From positions 124,001 to 188,000 of the forward strand of contig NZ_NOZR01000004.1 in the NCBI RefSeq assembly GCF_002250655.1: 64,000 nucleotides of DNA. Reading direction: 5' to 3'. Every line of letters begins with the position of its first letter. Positions within the stretch are counted from its first letter, which is position 1. The stretch is from Mycolicibacterium sphagni. GTDB taxonomy: Bacteria > Actinomycetota > Actinomycetes > Mycobacteriales > Mycobacteriaceae. Shown one piece after another: positions 59,339-64,000 of this stretch. The notes beneath the pieces are model-generated. The model was not told the origin of the DNA. It did no database searches and saw only the letters and a list, made by a program, of their open reading frames with translations. A program made the position numbers and the translations under genes.

Positions 59339-60832
59339 GGCAGTCAACTCCCCGGCATCCCGACCGCAATGCAGGACTGTGCGATCGGGCCGGATGATCG
59401 CTGCACCGGCCCGGCCGTTTCGCAGCCAGTTCGCTAGTTCATCACCCGGGCCCGCCACATGGACTGTGGCGCCGTATCGTTCGGTGACGAGTCGGTCGGC
59501 TGCAGTCGGGTTCTGTGTCGTCACGATGGCAAAGCCATTGCCCAACAGGTCGTCGAGACGCACACCCGCGGAATCGACGGCGTTGGGACACAACGTCCCG
59601 CCGAGTTGATTGCGACGATGTGACCGATGGACCAGCGCCGACCGGTGCAACGGTGGTGTGCGCGAGTCGGTCACCCGCTCGCGCAGGCCGGGCAACCGGT
59701 GGATCTGCGGAACGATGGTGCGGCGCAGCATGTTGCCGATCTCGCCGCCGGAGGTCATCGCCCGGCCGACCGTCAACGCCAGGCCGATCATCTTCCGCGC
59801 GTGAGGTTTTCGCTCCTGTTCGTAAGTTTCCAGCGCGCCGGGATCCAGCGTCCCCTTGATCACCCCGGCGAGCTTCCAGGCCAGGTTCATCCCGTCGCGT
59901 AGGCCCGCTCCCATACCCTGGCCCACGAACGGCGGGGTCAGGTGCGCGGCATCGCCGAGCAGGAAGATGTTGGCGCACCGCCAGCGGTCGGCGAGCTGGG
60001 CCCGAAAGGTGTACTCCGCGACCCGAATCAGATTGAGTTCGGCGATGGCCGCCCTGGAGGTCCATGGCGCCAGAAGTGGGGCAAGGGCTTCGACGGTGCC
60101 GAAATCGCCGGCGATCTCGTCGGGCCGCAGTTGAAACTCCCAGCGGTAGCGCTCGTCGCCGATCTGCATGAAGGTCCCGGCCCGCCGCGGGTCGCACAGT
60201 TGGTGGACGCCGGACCACTGGCCCAGGTCGGCCGTGGTGGCCACGTCGACGACCAGCCAGCGTTGCTCGAACCGCAAGTCGCGCATGGTCGATCCGATCC
60301 GTGCGCGGACCAGACTGTTGGCGCCGTCGCAGCCGAGCACGTAGTCGGTCTCGATGGCCTGTTCGTGGCCGTTGGCGCGGTCGGTGTAGGTGATCCGGGT
60401 GCGGCCATCGGAGAGGGCGACGACATCGGTGACCTCGACGTTGCCCCGCAGTGTGGCCAGCGGATGGCGCGCGAGATTGGTCCGCAACAATGCCTCCAAC
60501 TCGGGTTGGTCGAACATGTTGGCTTGCGGGTAGCCATGCGGTGTGCGGGCGGGGTCCCGGTCGAACTCGGCCAGCACCCGCATGGTGGGGTCGAGCAATC
60601 GCAGGCCGAGTGCAGGCCGGGAGATCTTGGCGAATTCCTCGGCGATCCCGAGCCGGTGGATGATGCGGAACACCTCGTCGTCGAGATGGACGGCGCGGGG
60701 CTGGGGATAGGTGTCGGCATAGCGATCGAGGACCAGGCTGCGCACACCGTATTGGGCCAGCAGAGTGGCGGCCGTGATGCCGGTGGGTCCGGCGCCGACG
60801 ACCACCACGGGTGGTGAATCAGTGCAGCTCAT
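59282..60832 (-). CDS. FAD-dependent aromatic monooxygenase (MhpA-like)
   Basis: A 516-residue class A flavoprotein hydroxylase. It shows the ADP site GAGPTG (13-18), the DG motif VLGCDGANSLVRARIG, and the flavin-site block LLGDAAHLTPPFVGQGMGAGLRDGMNLAWKLAGV. The closest known relatives by eye are the 3-(3-hydroxyphenyl)propionate hydroxylases, which ortho-hydroxylate phenols with NAD(P)H and O2. The extended C-terminal thioredoxin-like region is present. It is divergent from a TetR gene and lies near an extradiol dioxygenase and FAH hydrolase, giving a hydroxylate-cleave-hydrolyse sequence. Confidence 0.88.
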   Translation of the reverse strand: MSCTDSPPVVVVGAGPTGITAATLLAQYGVRSLVLDRYADTYPQPRAVHLDDEVFRIIHRLGIAEEFAKISRPALGLRLLDPTMRVLAEFDRDPARTPHGYPQANMFDQPELEALLRTNLARHPLATLRGNVEVTDVVALSDGRTRITYTDRANGHEQAIETDYVLGCDGANSLVRARIGSTMRDLRFEQRWLVVDVATTADLGQWSGVHQLCDPRRAGTFMQIGDERYRWEFQLRPDEIAGDFGTVEALAPLLAPWTSRAAIAELNLIRVAEYTFRAQLADRWRCANIFLLGDAAHLTPPFVGQGMGAGLRDGMNLAWKLAGVIKGTLDPGALETYEQERKPHARKMIGLALTVGRAMTSGGEIGNMLRRTIVPQIHRLPGLRERVTDSRTPPLHRSALVHRSHRRNQLGGTLCPNAVDSAGVRLDDLLGNGFAIVTTQNPTAADRLVTERYGATVHVAGPGDELANWLRNGRAGAAIIRPDRTVLHCGRDAGELTALLGRYLVAVDENQGSSVQ

Positions 60833-60862
60833 GCGGCTCCTTCTCGGCGGCTGAGGAAATCG

Positions 60863-60872
60863 TCACTAGTGA
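60863..60872. promoter_or_regulatory. Putative operator between monooxygenase and TetR
   Basis: A perfect palindrome TCACTAGTGA sits in the 59-bp gap between the divergent starts. It overlaps GAAATCGTCAC (60856-60866), an 11-mer that recurs at 63598-63608 upstream of the dioxygenase/P450 pair. The TetR protein is the likely binder of both. Confidence 0.5.
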
Positions 60873-60891
60873 GAACCGGTAGGATTCGTCC

Positions 60892-61527
60892 GTGACCGAA
60901 GCGCCGATCAACCGCCTGGAGCGCCGCAAGCAGCGGACGCGGATGGCGTTGATCAAAGCGGCCCAGTCGATGATTGCCGTCGGCAAGCTCAACGTCCCGG
61001 TGCTGGAGATCACCCAAGCCGCCGATGTAGGAATGGGGTCCTTCTACAACCATTTCGACAGCAAGGAGGAGCTGTTCGAAGCCGCCGTGGCTGACGTCCT
61101 CGACTCTCACGGCGCCGTGCTGGACCTCCTCACGTCCGGAATCGAGGACCCGGCGGCCGTCTTCGCGTGCAGTTTCCGTCTGAGCGGTCGATTCTTCCGC
61201 GAACGCCCGCAAGAGAGCCGGATTCTGTTGGCCAACTGGGGAGCGCTGCTGTCGGCGGATCGCGGCCTGGCGCCACGGGCCTTGCGGGACATCAAAGCCG
61301 GGGTCGCGGCTGGGCGATTTCATGTCGAGGATCCTGAACTGACCCTCGCAGTGGCGGCCGGTGCGCTGCTCGGCCTGGGGCATCTGCTGCAGTCGCAACC
61401 TGACCGGGACGCCGGCGCCACTGCCGACGCCGTGACCGAAGACGTCCTGCGCTTGTTCGGGATGTCGCCCGAGGATGCTCACCAGGTCTGTCTACTTCCG
61501 TTGCCAGACATGTTATTTCAGGAATAG
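60892..61527 (+). CDS. TetR-family regulator of the aromatic cluster
   Basis: A 211-residue TetR regulator with HTH region ALIKAAQSMIAVGKLNVPVLEITQAADVGMGSFYNHFDSKEELFEAA, followed by a ligand-binding domain. GTG start at 60892. It is divergent from the FAD monooxygenase and convergent with the FAH hydrolase, whose 3' end it overlaps by 10 bp. By position it is the local regulator, with an aromatic intermediate as likely inducer. Confidence 0.87.
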   Translation: MTEAPINRLERRKQRTRMALIKAAQSMIAVGKLNVPVLEITQAADVGMGSFYNHFDSKEELFEAAVADVLDSHGAVLDLLTSGIEDPAAVFACSFRLSGRFFRERPQESRILLANWGALLSADRGLAPRALRDIKAGVAAGRFHVEDPELTLAVAAGALLGLGHLLQSQPDRDAGATADAVTEDVLRLFGMSPEDAHQVCLLPLPDMLFQE

Positions 61528-62456
61528 GTCACGGTCGTACGCTGGGTGCCCAGATCGATGGCACCGTCATCGGTGCGAACCGATGCCTCGATCACGTCGC
61601 CGTCTTGCAGGTACTTCGGGTTGGTCGCCTGACGCTTGAAGAACGCCTTCCACTTCATCGCAGGCGGCAGCAGTGACCCGATGATCTCGATGGGCTTTGG
61701 TGGTGCGCTGAGTGCGGTGCCGACGGGTGTCCCCGTCAGGATCAGGTCGCCGGCCGCGAGATCCTGAAAGCGACACAGTGATTGGAGTGCTTCCAGCGGA
61801 CGGTAGAGCATGTCCCCGGCCACCAGGGCATTCTGACGTTCTTCCCCGTTGACGGACAGTCGCAGCCGCAGCTCGCCGAAGCGGGCGAACTCGCGCGCGT
61901 CGATCAGGACCAAAGCCGGGCCCACCGGAGTGAACGTCGGATACGACTTGGCCTCATAGAACTGGGTCTGCGGCAGCTGGATGTCACGGGCCGACACGTC
62001 GTTGGTCACCACTAGTCCGGCGACGTAGTCGCTGACGTTGTCCGCGGAAATCGTTGTCCCGACTTCGATGTCACGACCGATGACGAGCCCGATCTCCACC
62101 TCGTAATCGAGGAGCTTGACGTGGGAGGGTTTGCGAACCGGTGCGAATGGGCCGCTGATCGACGCCGAGGACTTGCGGAAGAACGTCAACGGAACGGTCT
62201 TGGGGTCCATGCCGGCGTCGCGGACGTGGGAGGCGAAGTTCGTCATCTGGGCCACCACCCGGCACGGTGTGGTCACCGGGGAGCGAAGGTCGAGCCTCGT
62301 GATGTCGACGGTATCGCTGCTGTGCGCGGCGGCCTCGATCGCGGAACGGTCGGTCAGCAGTTCCGCGGTGGTCTGCGCCGACGTGTCGATCCTTGCCGCA
62401 CCGGTCGGGGCCGCAGCCCACCACGAGTCTGCGGTGCGAAAGACGGAAATGGTCAT
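61518..62456 (-). CDS. Fumarylacetoacetate hydrolase-family protein
   Basis: A 312-residue FAH-fold enzyme. Metal ligands are in LLDYEVEIGLVIGRDI (E-x-E pattern) and VTNDVSARDIQ; the catalytic region includes SYPTFTPVGPALV and GDLILTGTPVGTA. The family cleaves carbon-carbon bonds of 1,3-diketo acids or hydrolyses/decarboxylates ring-fission products. Its ATG overlaps the dioxygenase stop (ATGA), so it is translated with the ring-cleaving enzyme and probably acts on its product. Confidence 0.87.
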   Translation of the reverse strand: MTISVFRTADSWWAAAPTGAARIDTSAQTTAELLTDRSAIEAAAHSSDTVDITRLDLRSPVTTPCRVVAQMTNFASHVRDAGMDPKTVPLTFFRKSSASISGPFAPVRKPSHVKLLDYEVEIGLVIGRDIEVGTTISADNVSDYVAGLVVTNDVSARDIQLPQTQFYEAKSYPTFTPVGPALVLIDAREFARFGELRLRLSVNGEERQNALVAGDMLYRPLEALQSLCRFQDLAAGDLILTGTPVGTALSAPPKPIEIIGSLLPPAMKWKAFFKRQATNPKYLQDGDVIEASVRTDDGAIDLGTQRTTVTYS

Positions 62457-63571
62457 GAGGCGGCAACTTTCAGCAATCCGATGAGGCGTTTGACGTCGAA
62501 CTCATTGTTCTCGCGCAGAGCGGTGATCATCGAAACCACCTCGTGGCGAGCATGTTTGGGCCTGGTGCCCAGGAAGTCCGCCGTTGCCGGCGGTCCCCAC
62601 TGGGCCAAGCCCGAAGCGGTGAAGGGCGCCCAGCCCGGCTCGAGGGTGCTGTCGAACATGTCGCCGTCGGTGAAATGCTCGACCAGGAATCCGTCCGGAT
62701 CGCGCCAATAGTCGAACAGCTGGCTGCCCTGGATATGGCGGCCGATGCCCCACGACCGGAAGTAGCCCTGCGCGCTGAGGTATTCGCCGCCGGCGGCCAG
62801 CGCATCGAGATCGCTGACCTGGTAAGCGGAATGGACGTAGCGGTTGGCCGGGCCCAGGGCCAGCGCAAGCGTGTGGTGATCGGTCGGGATGGATCCGCGG
62901 TCGCAGCGAATGAAGCTCATGGTGGGTCCGCGGTCGCGTTGGCCGGGGAAGTAGAGGAAGTCGCTGACGATGAGGCCGAGGTTGTCGAGATACCAGTTCA
63001 GAGTCTCGAGGTATGTCGTGGACTGCATCACGATATGGCCCAGCCGCTGCACGGTCGCGGGTGCTCGCTGGGGCCGCTGCGTGGTGTTGACGCGAGTGGC
63101 CTGCCGCCCGACGTTGAACACCTGCGGCGGTTGCGCGGGGAGTTCGGGCAGTTCGTGCATCCCCGCGACGACTGTGACCGGAATGCTGCCGGGGTCGGCG
63201 AGCTGAACCGACAGACCGCCGATCGACTCCGGCAGCACCCGTGTCGGGGCGTTGTGTGCCGCTGCGAGCGCGCGCACGTCGGCCTCGTCCGCTGCCTTGA
63301 AGGCCAGTCCACGGAAGCGCGTCTGCGTCCCCCGACGGATCAGAACGCACGGGGCGCCCGCATCTGCGCCACGTAAGTGCAGGTTGTCACTGGTACGGGT
63401 GACGGTGTGGAAACCGAAGGCCTCGGCAAAAACGTCGGCGGCGGCCAGGTCGGGCTTGTCGAATTCCAGCCAGGCGAGGTCGTGCACCTTGATGACCGGG
63501 TTCCGTGACCTACCCGAATGCTCACCGTGCAGCGCGCCGTGTTCGCTGTGCACGTCGACGACCTTGCTCAC
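62453..63571 (-). CDS. Extradiol ring-cleavage dioxygenase (VOC superfamily)
   Basis: A 372-residue type I extradiol dioxygenase with two VOC modules. The Fe(II) ligands are probably His179 (RLGHIVMQST), His247 (YVHSAYQ) and Glu298 (GFLVEHF). It opens a catechol ring next to the hydroxyls with O2. The GTG at 63571 is favoured, with GGAGG 5 nt upstream; an ATG five codons earlier overlaps the ribosome site. First gene of the dioxygenase-FAH operon and divergent from a P450. Confidence 0.87.
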   Translation of the reverse strand: MSKVVDVHSEHGALHGEHSGRSRNPVIKVHDLAWLEFDKPDLAAADVFAEAFGFHTVTRTSDNLHLRGADAGAPCVLIRRGTQTRFRGLAFKAADEADVRALAAAHNAPTRVLPESIGGLSVQLADPGSIPVTVVAGMHELPELPAQPPQVFNVGRQATRVNTTQRPQRAPATVQRLGHIVMQSTTYLETLNWYLDNLGLIVSDFLYFPGQRDRGPTMSFIRCDRGSIPTDHHTLALALGPANRYVHSAYQVSDLDALAAGGEYLSAQGYFRSWGIGRHIQGSQLFDYWRDPDGFLVEHFTDGDMFDSTLEPGWAPFTASGLAQWGPPATADFLGTRPKHARHEVVSMITALRENNEFDVKRLIGLLKVAAS

Positions 63572-63589
63572 CGCGACCTCCTGCATTAC

Positions 63590-63613
63590 CGTATGACGAA
63601 ATCGTCACATACG
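63590..63613. promoter_or_regulatory. Putative operator between dioxygenase and P450
   Basis: CGTATG (63590-63595) and CATACG (63608-63613) form an inverted repeat around a 12-bp centre that itself contains TGACGA-AA-TCGTCA (63594-63607). It includes the GAAATCGTCAC 11-mer also seen at 60856-60866, so one TetR may serve both promoters. It lies 19 bp from the dioxygenase start and 33 bp from the P450 start. Confidence 0.55.
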
Positions 63614-63645
63614 ACGGAATGCTCAGTCAAGGTGAGGTCCGGAGA

Positions 63646-64000
63646 ATGCGCCAGGTTCGCGATGTCGCGGAATATCGACCAGATATTTATGCCCGCAGTG
63701 CGATCCTCGACCCGTACCCGCACTATCGACGGCTGCGTGAGATGGGCCCGGTCGTATGGTTGCCCCGGCAGCGCGTCTACGCGCTCTCGCGATACGTGGA
63801 GTGCAAGGCTGTACTGCGCGACGACGCGGCCTTCATCTCCGGCAACGGAGTAGCGCTCAACCGCATTAGTAACCGACTCTCCCGAGGTACCACGCTCAAC
63901 AGCGACGGCGCCGAACACGAGCGGCGCCGCAAATTGGTCGCGCACCGGTTGCTACCTCGTGCCCTGCAGTCCATCGCCGAGACTGTCGATCGGCTCGCGG
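63646..64000 (+). CDS. Cytochrome P450, N-terminal fragment
   Basis: The frame opens at the ATG 63646 (GGTGAGG 8 nt upstream) and runs off the right edge, giving 118 residues. The sequence is P450-like: DPYPHYRRLREMGPVVWLP, VYALSRYVECKAVLRD and LNSDGAEHERRRKLVAHRLLP (the C-helix heme-propionate region, HxxxR). The haem Cys lies outside the window. It is divergent from the extradiol dioxygenase and probably performs the first oxidation of the aromatic substrate; that role is inferred. Confidence 0.8.
   Translation, partial: MRQVRDVAEYRPDIYARSAILDPYPHYRRLREMGPVVWLPRQRVYALSRYVECKAVLRDDAAFISGNGVALNRISNRLSRGTTLNSDGAEHERRRKLVAHRLLPRALQSIAETVDRLA

Overview
The window reads as a chromosomal segment of a rapidly growing, environmental mycobacterium (Mycolicibacterium type). 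The DNA is GC-rich, GTG and TTG starts are frequent, and the gene content and order match mycobacteria: htdX-fabG4/fadA2, fadE5, Sdh1 (sdhC-sdhA-sdhB), an Rv0250c-like gene, aac(2'), pxpC/pxpB, fecB2, MmpS/MmpL and FadE/FadD lipid genes. In this order these match the M. tuberculosis block Rv0241c-Rv0250c and Rv0262c-Rv0265c, with large insertions. Names were assigned by reading the proteins; no database was searched.

Layout: (1) 1-7.3 kb: 3' end of a TetR gene, then the fatty-acid genes htdX, fabG4, fadA2, an orphan alpha/beta hydrolase and fadE5, separated by perfectly paired hairpins. The fabG4/fadA2 and fadE5 promoters share a TTAC-N6-GTAA palindrome. (2) 7.6-27.0 kb: a six-gene locus with the composition of the trehalose polyphleate (TPP) cluster: a two-module PKS, PapA3, MmpL10, a PE-PPE-domain acyltransferase, a Gap-like membrane protein and the FAAL FadD23. 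It sits between fadE5 and the Rv0245-like flavin reductase, which are near neighbours in M. tuberculosis. (3) 27-31.8 kb: flavin reductase, a 51-aa small protein, the Sdh1 operon and the Rv0250c-like gene with a CRP-like site upstream. (4) 31.9-41.3 kb: a PEP mutase/isocitrate lyase family enzyme, a MarR-mmpS-mmpL export operon, aac(2'), pxpC/pxpB, a queuosine-precursor-type transporter, fecB2 and lysE. (5) 41.4-50.3 kb: a bacteriophytochrome fused to a PP2C phosphatase, a small membrane protein, a TetR/P450 divergent pair with a strong operator, small secreted proteins, a LysG-type regulator, an L,D-transpeptidase followed by a 23-bp triple tandem repeat, and a POT transporter. (6) 50.3-54.3 kb: a DeoR regulator, a mannitol-type PTS EIICBA and a divergent zinc polyol dehydrogenase. 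(7) 54.3-59.3 kb: a semialdehyde dehydrogenase / glutaryl-CoA dehydrogenase / aldehyde dehydrogenase operon, divergent from an XRE-cupin regulator across a long inverted repeat. (8) 59.3-64 kb: an aromatic degradation module (FAD monooxygenase, TetR, FAH hydrolase, extradiol dioxygenase, start of a P450).

The most notable items are the complete TPP locus with its unusual PKS reductive-domain layout, the phytochrome-PP2C fusion, and several unusually clear palindromic operators. No tRNA, rRNA, CRISPR array, insertion sequence or integrase was seen.
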